Source of the DNA: Crambe crambe
Lineage: Eukaryota > Porifera > Demospongiae > Poecilosclerida > Crambeidae
Direction: 5' to 3'
DNA length: 64,000 bases
Assembly: GCA_963924555.1 (NCBI GenBank)
Contig: OZ004585.1
Location: 5,779,488 to 5,843,487 of the forward strand
A program made the position numbers and the translations under genes. The notes below the pieces were generated by a model, which was not told where the DNA came from, searched no databases, and saw nothing but the letters and a program-made list of their open reading frames with translations. Below are positions 25,337 through 36,630 of the stretch, piece by piece; positions within the stretch are counted from its first letter, which is position 1; the number at the start of each line of letters is the position of its first letter.

Positions 25337-25817
25337 TAGTCTTGCGAGCCAGACGTATTGCGGAAGAAGGGGGAGGGGGAAGGAGAAAATACATCTGGTG
25401 AAAGACGCAAGGTTTTCATATCCAAATGGAATGTTGACTACATCATGTTACATCATTTTCCACATGACTTTGACCTCAAATTCCAATCAAATACATGGGT
25501 GCGGTAGACCATGTGGCAATTGAAGTTTGCGATTGTCTCCTTCATTTCTTGGATGATGCTTGATAGCTAGTTCTTGGTCTGGCCTCAGATCATAGCCCAG
25601 TTGCGCATCCAAAGCCATTGCATTCAAGTATATGGAACTAATTCTGGTACGATGATGTCATGCACATGTGACCTATCGCGTGATAATCTGTAAATTGATG
25701 ATCAGATTGGCTCTGCCAACATTCTGGCAGAGTTTCTAGAAAACCTTGTGTCTTTCACACCAGACGTATTTTCTCCTTCCCCCTCTCCCTTCTTTTACAA
25801 TAGCTATGTCTGGACTA
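25337..25817. mobile_element. MULE-like MITE relative in the pseudogene's first intron
   Basis: The left end TAGTCTTGCGAGCCAGACGT and right end (inverse TAGTCCAGACATAG) lead into shared inverted sequence: AAGAAGGGGGAGGGGGAAGG, AGAAAATACATCTGGTG and AAAGAC.CAAGG. The architecture matches the element at 16981-17500, but the flanks show no clear 9-bp duplication. Confidence 0.65.
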
Positions 25818-27235
25818 GTTGGGTCAGTTATTGGATGCATGCTGTAGTTCGAATCCCAAATCAGATTTTTTTCTTTTTTCAATCTTTGTAAATTTTCCTA
25901 AATGCAAAATACAACTTGTATTTTGTTTTGAGAATGTTATTTTCACTTTAGCTAGCTATGTTGCCAGTAGTGGCAATCAGACAGGTGTGGTTGGATTTGT
26001 TTTGTTTATTCAGTGAGTGAGCTTGACTTGTTACAGCTGTAATTAATTTCAACAGTGTTTCTAATTATAGACACTAGGCTTATATTATTGTAAGCACTAA
26101 GTGCTTTGTGGCTAGCATTATACAACTTCCTCTGCATTATATGTAGCCTCACCTGTGCTGTGCTGGTAGTTTCTCCCCTCTTTTTTTAATTGTAGCACAT
26201 CCAAGCTTCATTGTGCATCATATAATGAGAACACGCCGGGTGGCAGAAGTCAAATATGAAATTTATGACATTGAGTACCAGGCTTTCTTTCTTCCCCTCC
26301 CCCTTCCATGCATGCGCGAGAGCCTGGGGACAAGACTACCTCTGTATGCAGCTGCCTGGCCAGCTGAACTGCCACTTATAGCTAAAGAGTTGAGGCACAT
26401 CTAAAAGTATAGCTAGCTGTACTTGCTTCACTTGCTATCAAATGTTTTACTTGCTTCACTTGTTGTTAAATGTTGCACATTGCCCTAGTATCATTAGTCA
26501 CTGGATTCTTTCCTAAGAGTTCAGCAGAATATTTATCTTGAAAAAGAAGTAAAGTCCAGTTTATGTATATTATTCTGGTTATACAGTAAATCATTATACA
26601 AAGATTGCCTAGTGGGACGTAATATTATGACTACGCAATAATATGGTAAAATATCACCATAGTAACTGTTATGATACTACTACTCTCTATGGGACATGTT
26701 CTTTAAAGTTATTATAAAGTTATTATAAAGTTACAATGAGAAGATTATTAAACAATTGAGCATAGCTATGAATACCAAAGCTTGGGAATTTTATAAAAAC
26801 TAGCTGTATATGCAGCACATGCAATAGGAAGATACATAATACAATGTTCTCATGCTCTGGTCTTAGAGTGACAGTATTTCATGAGTATAATATCACTTTA
26901 GCTAGTTATCTTTTATCATTTGTTTATATCAACCAGATGCACTAATTGAGTGGAGCGAGCTCACCCCCTAATCATGCAAATTGAGATTTGAGATATAATA
27001 ATACCTACATCAAGTTAATAAGTAGTTTCATAACACAGCCCAGGTGGACACCATAATAATTATAGCTAAGTGCATATACGTATTACAAAAATAACAGATA
27101 TGTAGCTAAAGATATATAAATCTAACGAAAAAAATGCTCTTAAACTTAGGTAGTAGCTAATAGAAATTCTCGAGCATAACTAACAAGTTTGAGCTACTAA
27201 AAATGCTGGGTTGATGCATAGATGGCAGATGATCC

Positions 27236-27692
27236 TTTGACCTGAGAGTCAGCTTGCTCGCTGATCGAATTATAGTTTTTCTGTTGTTGTAAAAATGCTG
27301 GCCTGCATGCTTCAACCAGGTCTCATCCATCCAACTCCCTACAGGGGGGAATTAATTCCTCCACACTTAATCTCAGGAGACTCTGGGGGTCCCCAATGGT
27401 GCGATATGTGATCTTGGTCCCCCTTCCCTCCCCCAGCACCTCCCTTCCCCAAATTGCCTCTGCCCTAGAGTGGGACTTTCTCATCAATCATAGCATCAAA
27501 TTCTGGTTCATAATTGCGAACGAAGAGAGCTACGTACTAGAGGGTCGAATGAGAGGGTGCTTTTATTGTATGTACTGTACGTATGTTCTTCTAGTTCTGT
27601 CCTTTGATAAAACTTCGCTCACCAAAATGTTTCGTATTTCCCTAGTTGCAGTGAGTGAGCGAGCTGACTCTCGGGTCATGACTCAATTGTAG
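27236..27692. mobile_element. Inverted-repeat element (GAGAGTCAGCTCGCTCGCTG ends)
   Basis: The left end has TTTGACCTGAGAGTCAGCTT and GCTCGCTG. The right end, inverted, reads TTGAGTCATGACCCGAGAGT and CAGCTCGCTCACT. A further end of the same family lies at 54525-54560 (GAGTCATGACTTGAGAGTCA). It is non-coding. Confidence 0.5.
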
Positions 27693-27868
27693 ATATATCT
27701 TGGGTTTACACTCCAAATGCACCAGGTGTACATACCTACGTGTCCCGAATTAGTGGTGCCCTGCTGGTGCATGCTCCAATTGTAATAGAGGGTGATTGCT
27801 TTCTACATTTTTTTTGTTATAGAGGCGTGTAGTATACGAGTTAGACTCAGTAGACTAACCAACACCAT

Positions 27869-28504
27869 TTGTGACCCAATTTGCGAAAACCAGCCACTCA
27901 GCGACAAAATTAATAATGTGATAGGCCATCGTTTAGTCAGTTGACCCAAAATTAGGCAAAAAAAAAAAAAAAAAGCACAAGTGACAACTATGATCCTTGA
28001 ACAAACTGTAGACAAACTTTTGGAGCTCAGACTAAAGTACAAAGGCTTCAAATGAAGCGCTAAAGTCAGCTAGTCAGTCATGAAAGCTTCGTGCACGGAG
28101 ATTCCAACAGCAGAAAATCATGTGGAAAATCATCAGAACTAAAGTAGGCTTTTAAGCTTATGCACCTTCGATACTTTGTTTCTCTTCCCCGAGCTTCGGT
28201 TGGCGCTTCTTAGTGCCAGAAGGCAAGAAACTAGCCTTTAGTTCGAAACTCCGCCCTGCCATGGAATTTTTGTAGTGCACGGGCGTGTCCGGAAACAATG
28301 TTTACGTAGCTTACTCAGCTTTTTTAAGAAACGCTAATGGACGCTTCTTGAAACTTCTAAGAGCTGTTCCTCGGGCATCTTAGAAGCTACAGCTTTTGAA
28401 ATTTGCGCAATAGAGAGCCTAGGGGCCATAGATAATGAATTTCAACTTAACCAAAAATTTTAATTTTCGCTGAGTGGCTGGTTTTCGCAAATCCGGTCAC
28501 ATTT
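27869..28504. mobile_element. DNA-transposon MITE with ~38-bp TIRs
   Basis: The left end TGTGACCCAATTTGCGAAAA continues CCAGCCACTCAGCGA. The right end is its inverse with one or two changes (TGTGACCGGATTTGCGAAAA continues CCAGCCACTCAGCGA). The interior, about 560 bp, has no transposase. A poly-A run sits near 27958-27974. The target duplication is not clear. Confidence 0.75.
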
Positions 28505-30529
28505 TATCAGCTCTAGGCTGTAGGAATATTTGTTCACTCGCTGTAAGAATTACATAGCCCTTGTCATGAATTTCACCTACCGTTTTTATAATAATTATTT
28601 TTTTGCCTTGGCACTGAAGTGCCGAGGTACAGTGCTGAAAGTGACTATGATCTATTGTACACGCGTTTTATTAGTGGAGCAAGAAAGCCATATTAAGGAA
28701 CATAGGGTGCTCAAGATTTATGATAGTCTAAGAAAGCAGCGAGAGCCTACAAGAAACTCTAGAATAGAAGCATAAAAAGTCAGAAAGAGAACCAAAACAT
28801 AACTATGATAACTTAAGTTGTTTGCATGGCATCATAGAAAGTCACTGATATGATAATTATAGAATAATAATAATATGCATGGAAAATAAGATCTTCAGTC
28901 TTCAGTATAACTCCTATAAGCAAAAGAAATCAGTGATAATAATAGGTAATGATAATTGTGCCGAAGCATTAAAGACAAACTTGTTTAAACTAGCTATAGC
29001 ATAATAGCTACTACCTACAAATGAAAGAACTTAATATTGCTGCAGCTATCCCAACTCTATCAAATCAAACTGTGTCAATCCATGCATTCTGTAATACATC
29101 TGCAATGCTGATCTGTCCCATACCACTGCCTACTGTACGCAGTAATTATACTATTATATGGGAGCAACTTGTGGATTCAACTCCAATACCATTAATGAAT
29201 GACTCAGAGTTAGGAAGATACATACTCCATCAAGACAACAGAACCCTTTCCATATTAGTGATGGACTCGACTGATGAAAGAGTATTCTGATGTAAGTTAA
29301 ACTTGAAACAGTGCTCTCCATCTAGACCTGACCGTTGTTTACTATTTGATGTGGAAGGACCTTTCATGGAAATCAGTAAGCTCATGATACATAGCTATAG
29401 CAAATAGCTAAAAACTGACACATTTTTAACCTATCATTCCAGAGCGAAGTGAAATGACTGTTTTTCCTTCATCTCAGACAGTAACAAATGGTGACACTGC
29501 AATATTTCACTGCAATAGTAATATCAGTGTTAGATGGAATTTTAATGGAACATTTTGTGGTTCTAATAGCTGTGAACAGAATGGGATCTATATAAATAGG
29601 ACTCAAGATAGAAATCTCATAATCAATGCCACTTTGGAGATCAGGACTGGTGAGCTGCACTCCATCATAATGGAGACAATAAACTACACTATTCAGTGCA
29701 TTGCGGAACAAAATCATTCTTCATCACTTGTGATGACAAGGACATTGACTGTGGATCCTCAACAAGTAACTGAATCAGATGTTGGTGAGTACAACCTTTA
29801 TAATATGAATGCTGCTTGCTTGTGCAAAGTGGTCATTCATGAATTACAAATTATTATACATTTTTAGGAGTCACAACTACTTTCATTTCATCTTCTGATA
29901 CAAATGTATCCACAGTGGTTGCCAATGACAGAGTCAGCTCTTCAACTACCAGTACTGCCAATGAAAACTTAAGCTCTTCAATTTTGGCTGTCATAATTTC
30001 AGTCCCTGTTGTTGTTCTACTATCAGGAATGTTGATTGGAATAATTTTGATCATTTATTGGACAAAAAGAAAACGAATCAAAAAATTCGACACTGTCAAA
30101 TTACAGGAGAAAAAGTAATCCTTTCAATAATGGACCTGCATTGAATTAGCTAGAGTAGCTATACTATACGGATGTGGTCTTAATAGGGAGGTGGTTTCTT
30201 AAGGGTGGTACTTAATAGAGACTATGGTGGTTATTTTGGATGTCTGGACTATTGCACTTGTGAATAATACCAAATTATATCAATAATTACAATGATACTT
30301 ATTAATTTTTCAGGTCACTGAATATAAAAGATGAATGTCCACAGCCTAATTATGGTATGAAGTAAATAAGATATTATTTTATTATAAAAATAATTATTTA
30401 CTCTAGCAAAGACTACAACATTGGGAGTTGAAACAATTGGACCTTCTGAATTGTATGCCAAAAAAAATTATGACTCGAATTTGCTGATACCTGGTCGTCA
30501 CATTCAGCTAAATCATACGATTGGTCAAG

Positions 30530-33186
30530 GTTATCTATGTATTAGTATACAAGAGGATTTCATAAGCACAATGCTTTGCAATAAACATTATTAAAGTGGA
30601 AATTCCAGTTAAGGACACTGAAAGAGGACAAACTTCTCAACATTATTCAGAGGTCCAACTGTAATCTATTTGTAGTTGTATAATCTTAACATGATCATGA
30701 AAGCAAATTTAGGCTCCTGCAGATTATGGTATTGTTGCTTCACTGCACGTAAAGTGATGGCTACTCAGTTAATGTCAGAGAGCTAGAAGTACTAGTTCTT
30801 GCCTGGAAATTGCTGCTGTAGAGCATGCAGCCTTCTGCCCTTCTTACATGTTTAGGCAGTTTTTCGAGGCTGAGATAAGATCTTTGACAGTGTGTCCATT
30901 CTTCTTCCAGGTAGTACTTGCTCTTTGAAGTAATCATAGAAAAATGGAAGGAATCGCTAGACTCTGTAGATCCAGACTTAGTAATCGCTGAAGTTGTTCC
31001 AGTATTCAGCCCTTTTGTAGCTAGCTAGATAACTGTAATATTACTCTATTTATTGTGTATAGGGCAATGGGTAGTGGTATCTGAAGTATTTTATCAGTGA
31101 GTGTATATTCACTGGTCTTCTGAAAAGCGATAGCAGACTGCTAGCTACCCACAATGTGCTACAAAAGAACCCATCAAGAGAAGAAAATAGTTATGACTAA
31201 TAATTTTTTTATAATTATATAAATCCAATATTTTTAATGATGATTAGCCGCCCACCTGCATTGTTTGGGGGATCCCTTTAGGAGCTGAAACAACAATACC
31301 ACTAATAGTGGCCTTATGCTCAAGATTCTATTCTCAGACTCTCACTCAAACCCTACACATTATTCTCCAATACACTGGAACCTGGACACATTTGGGACCT
31401 GGCCTTATGTTCTTTGTAGAGAGATTGTCCTCTTTTGGAGGTGTGTGTACAAAAGTATTTTTAGAGTGTCCTTTGTTGAGAGGCTTGTCTTATATTGTTT
31501 ATGTTGTTGTTGTTGTTTTCCTTTTGCCTTTCTTACTTGTGTTATCTCTCTTCTTACCTCCACTCTCTTATTCTTACACCTACTCCCTTTAAGGGGGCCT
31601 TAATAATAGCTTATTATAGCTAGTTGGCCCACCTCATTGCTTGCAATGATTTATTAGAAAAAAAAATGTTGGAGTGTCCTTTATTTGAGGTTCCACTGTG
31701 TATATAGAGCAAGTAGGAAAAACACAATAGCAAATCAATTTGTAAATATAGTATGCTTGGGGAAAGAAATTTATTTTGATAATAATTGTCTGTAGCTATT
31801 ATAATGGCTAGCTACACTTGGGAAAGAAATTTATTTTGTACATTAATTTTGAGAAAAGGTCATCTCCTAATAGTGATCTTAATAGCTAGAACTGAGTAAC
31901 TGTCTTATTCACCATAGTAGCTACCTATCTCTACTAAGCACAGTGTCATGCTGTGGGGTACATTATTGCATGGGGTGTGTCAGGTGTGCCACCCAACTAC
32001 TCTATCTCTACTTCACTCCTCATAAGAGCACTGATGGGGGATAGAGTAGTTGGGGTGTGGTTATTGAAAATAGGAGGGGTATAGGCTCTCTTGTTCAAAA
32101 ATTTTTTTGAGGTTTTCACACATGCATATTGTATTCAGAATAATTTTTTTTATCTTTTAGCTAGCTAACTAGCTACTTCTTCATCACCTTTTTGATAAAA
32201 TGCTGATAGAATGTAAATATGGTGCATATATCTAGAATAATTATAGTCTCAGAGTTATTCAGTGAGTGAGCAGAGTGAATGAGCTGGCTTTTATATCTCA
32301 TAATTTGTAGCTATTGCACTCTCCAAATTTTATATACTGCATTATTTCTTACTCTTATACAGGTCAGACGTGTGAGCTGAAGAAAATACACTGCACAAAT
32401 GTCCCTATCACACTTTCCCTATAGAAGCCAATGTAAAAGTACCATTTTTCATGATATCACTTTTTTTAATGCATCATTATGCGTCATTGATCTGTTGTGC
32501 AAGGGGCTTGAGCATGCATCTCATCTCAGTCGACAGTACCCGACTAGTGGGATCGACCGTCATAAAATTCTGGCCTGAGAATAGATAGAAGGCAGGGGAC
32601 AAGTCGCAGAACCAGTAGAAGAATCACTGCTCTCTTGCGGTAAAATTGTAGTTAAAAAAGAGCAGTGCATATAAAGTAGGCGTCATACTTCGTAATCACA
32701 AAGGCAGAGACTGCAGAGATGGTAGAAATGGGGAAAGAATTTTGTTTACCCTGAAGACACTGCTTAAGTAGCAGCGCTGCTTTGCAGCTAAAAAATATAT
32801 ATCATTGGACTATCTTATCCTAAAGTATCTTTTCTTAACTCACAAAATTGACCCTAACACCTTTTGGCCTTCGAAATACCATATTTTTAGTGTAGTTGCA
32901 GCTGGTTTTCAAGCATACAAGTTAGTTAAGGTCCCAAACTTGGGGCACTGAAGTTTAGCTGCTCTACTACCTGTATATGAAGTCTGAGTTCTTAACTAAT
33001 ATTCCATCTCAACAACCAGCCCTAATATTTTTCAAACTTCAGGTTAGTGAATAGCTTCCATTTAACTGAGATAATTCCATGGATGGGTGATACTTATTGA
33101 CACATACATATACTCAAGAATGATGGATAGACATACATACAAAATATCTATAACTCACCATAATTTTTCCACTCTGACTCGTATAA
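30530..33186. other. Non-coding region where the pseudogene's kinase exons would be expected
   Basis: I looked here for glycine-loop, HRD, DFG and APE-region exons like those at 4790-7639 and found none. The stretch holds a pogo-like MITE (31371-31702) and otherwise unremarkable AT-rich sequence. Confidence 0.5.
31371..31702. mobile_element. Pogo/Tc1-like MITE
   Basis: The left end is TACACTGGAACCT and the right end AGGTTCCACTGTGTA, which are inverse copies beginning at a TA dinucleotide as in Tc1/mariner-pogo elements. The 330-bp interior has no transposase. Confidence 0.55.
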
Positions 33187-33706
33187 TCAGAGAGTGCGGT
33201 AGCACTCTCTATGTAGGGATGACTCGGACGGCCGCGCACGCCGCCTATAGACTAATACTAAAGTGAAATTCTAGTTCTCCCACTTAGACCTAACAAAAGC
33301 TACTGTGAATGATTATCCAGCCTACTAGAGCAATTCAATTAGGAAGCCATCGTTTCTATAATACGCATGCGCATGTATTTGAATATCCAATTATTCGAAA
33401 TCATAATATTACTCAGCTGTCTCTAGCTAGCTAGCTAGCTAGCTCTAGCTCTGGATAATGATGATGATAGACTACTGTAATAGTATCGATTCGGGGATTT
33501 AGATTCACCACGGTAGACTCTATTTCAGCATCTTCGACCTCCAAGTATGGCTCAACAACACAACACCTTGACTCGATAATGATTGGGCTGGTATGCTATT
33601 GGAGAACTATTGGAGAACTTCTTTCATCTGTCCCTGCATACACATAGAAGAATGAACTCTAATCATAGCTAAAACCATAAAAGAGAGGAAAAAAGACCAG
33701 GAACAA

Positions 33707-34016
33707 GTAAGGGAAAAAGCATTTCGTGAAATGAAAAAAAAAAAGATGTAGGGATGACCACTGCTCAAAAAAGTAAGGAAACAAGAAGGATGGAAATGGG
33801 GTCAATCTTTGTTCTGTATATCCAGCCAACAATCCCTACATATACGTACATTACTACACTATAATCTGAAGTTACTCGACGTATATGTAGGGATTGTTGG
33901 CTGGATATACAGAACAAAGATTGATCCCATTTCCATCCTTCTTGTTTCCTTACTTTTTTGAGCAGTGGTCATCCCTACATCTTTTTTTTTTCATTTCACG
34001 AAATGCTTTTTCCCTT
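33707..34016. mobile_element. Foldback MITE ('GATGTAGGGATGACC' family), copy 1
   Basis: Arms of about 150 bases are inverted around roughly 33860: AAGGGAAAAAGCATTTC, GATGTAGGGATGACCACTGC, TCAAAAAAGTAAGGAAAC and CCAGCCAACAATCCCTACAT. Copy 2 is at 34587-34876. Half or diverged copies lie at 52250-52390, 54570-54690 and 63345-63560. Confidence 0.8.
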
Positions 34017-34586
34017 ATAAGATAAAGCATTTCACGAAATGCTTTTTCCCTTATTATTATTATTCTTAGACAACCATATCTCTTGAACCACTCAAGCTAC
34101 AGCTATGATTTCTGGATAAATTCACTCCAAATTCTACGAACTACGATCTTTTCTACTCGTTGATCCTCGAAAGAGTCGAAAAAGGAGACACTACGGAGCA
34201 CAGCACTCGACTAATTCAATTAGGAAGCCATCTTTTCTATAATACGCATGCGCATGTATTTGATATCCAATTATTCGAAATTATGACATTACTCTAGCTA
34301 GCTAGCTAGCTAACTAACTAGCTAGCTCTAGATAATGATGATAGACTACTGTATCGACTCGGGGATTTAGATTCACCACGGTAGACTCTATTTCAGCATC
34401 TTCGACCTCCAAGTATAGCTCAACAATAACGCAACATCTTGACTCGTTGATAATGATTGGGCTGGTATGCTGGAAAATTATTGGAGAACTATTCTTCTTT
34501 CATCTATACCTGCATACACATAGAAGAATGAACTCTATACAGCTAAAACCATAAAAGAGAGGAAAAAAAGACCAGGAACAAGTAAG

Positions 34587-34876
34587 GGAAAAAGCATTTC
34601 ATGAAATGAAAAAGATGTAGGGATGACCACTGCTCAAAAAAGTAAGGAAACAAGAAGGATGGAAATGGGATCAATCTTTGTTCTGTATATCCAGCCAACA
34701 ATCCCTACATATACGTCGGGTAGCTTCAGATTATAGTGTAGTAATGTATGTATATGTAGGGATTGTTGGCTGGATATACAGAACAAAGATTGATCCCATT
34801 TCCATCCTTCTTGTTCCTTACTTTTTTGAGCAGTGGTCATCCCTACATCTTTTTTCATTTCTTGAAATGCTCCCTT
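34587..34876. mobile_element. Foldback MITE ('GATGTAGGGATGACC' family), copy 2
   Basis: Same arms as copy 1 at 33707-34016, centred near 34730. The loop sequence CGTCGGGTAGCTTCAGATTA is also found at 52346-52365. It was duplicated along with the surrounding 0.87-kb unit. Confidence 0.8.
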
Positions 34877-35287
34877 ACTTGTTATCTATGGTCGAGTGCT
34901 GTGCTCTGTAGTGTCTCCTTTTTCATCGACTTTTTCGAGGATCAACGAGTAGAAAAGATCATAGTTGGTAGAATTTGGAGTGGATTTATCCAGAAATCAT
35001 AGCTGTAGCTTGAGTGGTTCGAGAGATATGGTTGTCTAAGAAGAAGATAATAATAATAATGGAGAAGAAGAAGAATCCAGTGATTTACCTGCTTGCCGTA
35101 TTTCTTCCTGGTCCTGAAACTTGGTCTGCACATTGTAGTAGGCTCTAGTAGGCTGGATAATTATTCACAGTTAGCTTTTGTTAGGTCTAAGTGGGGGAAC
35201 TAGAATTTCACTTTTGTATTAGTCTATAGGCGGTGCGCACGGCCGTCCGAGTCATTCCTACATAGAGAGTGCTACCGCACTCTCTGA

Positions 35288-36630
35288 TTTCTCTGTCTCT
35301 TTAGGGTTAATTGTTTGCAACAAACGACCCAAGCCAGTACATATTGAAGGTTCGTATGGGTGGCTATTATTAATGTCACAAATCAGTTTCAGGGATTCCA
35401 TAATTTTTTTCTGGCCTTTTCTAAATCTCCTTTTTTCTGATGAGCACAACCGGAGTTCGTATGCGATTAATACTCTTTTGGTCTAAAGTAGAGTCTTGCA
35501 GAGCGAGAGCTTCATAGAGATATTGCAAAACTTCATCCAGTTTTGTCAGGAGGATATTCTTAACACAATACAATCCCAAGAGAAGACAGCATCTGAGCAT
35601 TTTTATGATTGTGACATGGATATTCTTGGAGCTGCAGGATTCATTTTCCATGTGTCATCTGTAGATCTCTACGGCATTCTTCATCATCTCCATTCCAAGT
35701 TGTTTGTTTCCATTCAGTTGTACTACTCGACCTAATTCTGCCTGCATAAATGCCACTTGCATGGAGCTAGGTTATCAGATATAGCTATTCAAAGAGTAAT
35801 GATGTCCTGTGTGGTTATAGCTATTGGACTTAACAAAAATTTATTTTGAATCTAGTATTTTGAGCAATATATTTTCCTTAGGTGCATGTTTATAGCTGGT
35901 ATAACAAAGTTCAACCAATTCAGCTCACACTATAATATAAGCAGTTCATATAAAGTTTGCAGTGTGGTTTGGTATTCATTTTGGGTACATAATTGGTTGT
36001 ACTAGACAGTTTAATTGAATTTGATGAAAACAGCCGACCAGAATACAATATCCGGACTTACCATAAATGTATGGTACACTGGTACACGTGACTGCAAGGA
36101 GGATGAGCTAATTAGGCGTATCCAGTCCATTCTGGTACCACTATAGTCTATGACTTCACCTTTACCCATCACCAATATTACCAAACTATGAGCTAACTAT
36201 TCCTACTCTTCACTCCCTTTATATTTCATCTTGGCCTGTCATGAGAGTGAAGTAGGAATAGTTAGCTCATAGTTTGGTAATAATATTAGTGATGGGTATA
36301 AGGGGTTACTTGACTGAAGTTCACTCTCTTGTTGCTGAATTTTTTTGAACTGCACATAGCCATCTCTACTTTTATTCAGAATTTTTTTTTCCTTTATAAG
36401 ATTATATATAATAGTTATGTACAACAGACTTTTTAAATAATATAATTATTAAATAGGCTAGTTTTGTGGGTGTGGTTAAGGCAGTTTGGGTAATCTATGA
36501 AATGGTTAATTAAATTTTATTTATGAAATTCTTTGAATCATAGACACAGCTATTTGCACTAAAACTAGTACGTAATTACATAACTGCAATCACTGTCTTA
36601 ATTTGTTTTGTCCTTCACTCCATAATTATG
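35288..36630. other. Region beyond the 3' end of the minus-strand receptor
   Basis: It holds a foldback MITE at about 36150-36400 (ACCAATATTACCAAACTATG and its inverse, relatives of 6892-7138). A minus-strand AATAAA (plus-strand TTTATT, about 36516-36521) lies about 110 bases after the receptor stop and could be its poly(A) signal. Nothing else is recognised. Confidence 0.45.

Larger units (their letters stand above)
24886..30529 (+). pseudogene. Decayed RTK paralogue: Ig1, Ig2, TM and juxtamembrane exons, no kinase
   Basis: Exons homologous to the RTK at 1925: 24886-25155 (signal and first Ig module), 29046-29375 (Ig1, 330 nt as in the RTK), 29868-30114 (stalk and TM), 30314-30354 and 30407-30529 (juxtamembrane, ending ATTGGTCAAG where the glycine loop would begin). 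It also has an Ig2 exon at 29443-29784 (SCEQNGIYIN, IQCIAEQN) that the RTK lacks. Damage: about 28 bases are missing in exon 1 after ACTCTGGAC, which shifts the frame into a stop. A TGA at 29288-29290 replaces the CGA (Arg) of the RTK. No kinase exon is found in the next several kb. The later exons keep frame and splice sites, so decay is recent or a truncated transcript persists. Confidence 0.8.
33187..35287. mobile_element. 2.1-kb hairpin-ended inverted-repeat element with nested foldbacks
   Basis: Both ends carry the palindromic motif AGAGAGTGC, loop GGTA (TACC inverted), GCACTCTCT (33189-33210 and 35264-35285). The inverted match then continues for about 140 bases (ATGACTCGGACGGCCG, TAGTCTATAGGCGG and TTAGGTCTAAGTGGG types). 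Inside, a unit beginning AATTCAATTAGGAAGCCAT at 33336 recurs at 34208, so about 870 bases are tandemly duplicated. Each unit contains a foldback MITE. No transposase is seen. The family has other partial members at 11505, 15152, 54891, 54965, 56880 and 62762. Confidence 0.85.

Noticed and set aside
30530-33186. Search for kinase exons completing the pseudogene
   Set aside because: No glycine-loop continuation, HRD, DFG or WMALES-type exon was found on the plus strand.
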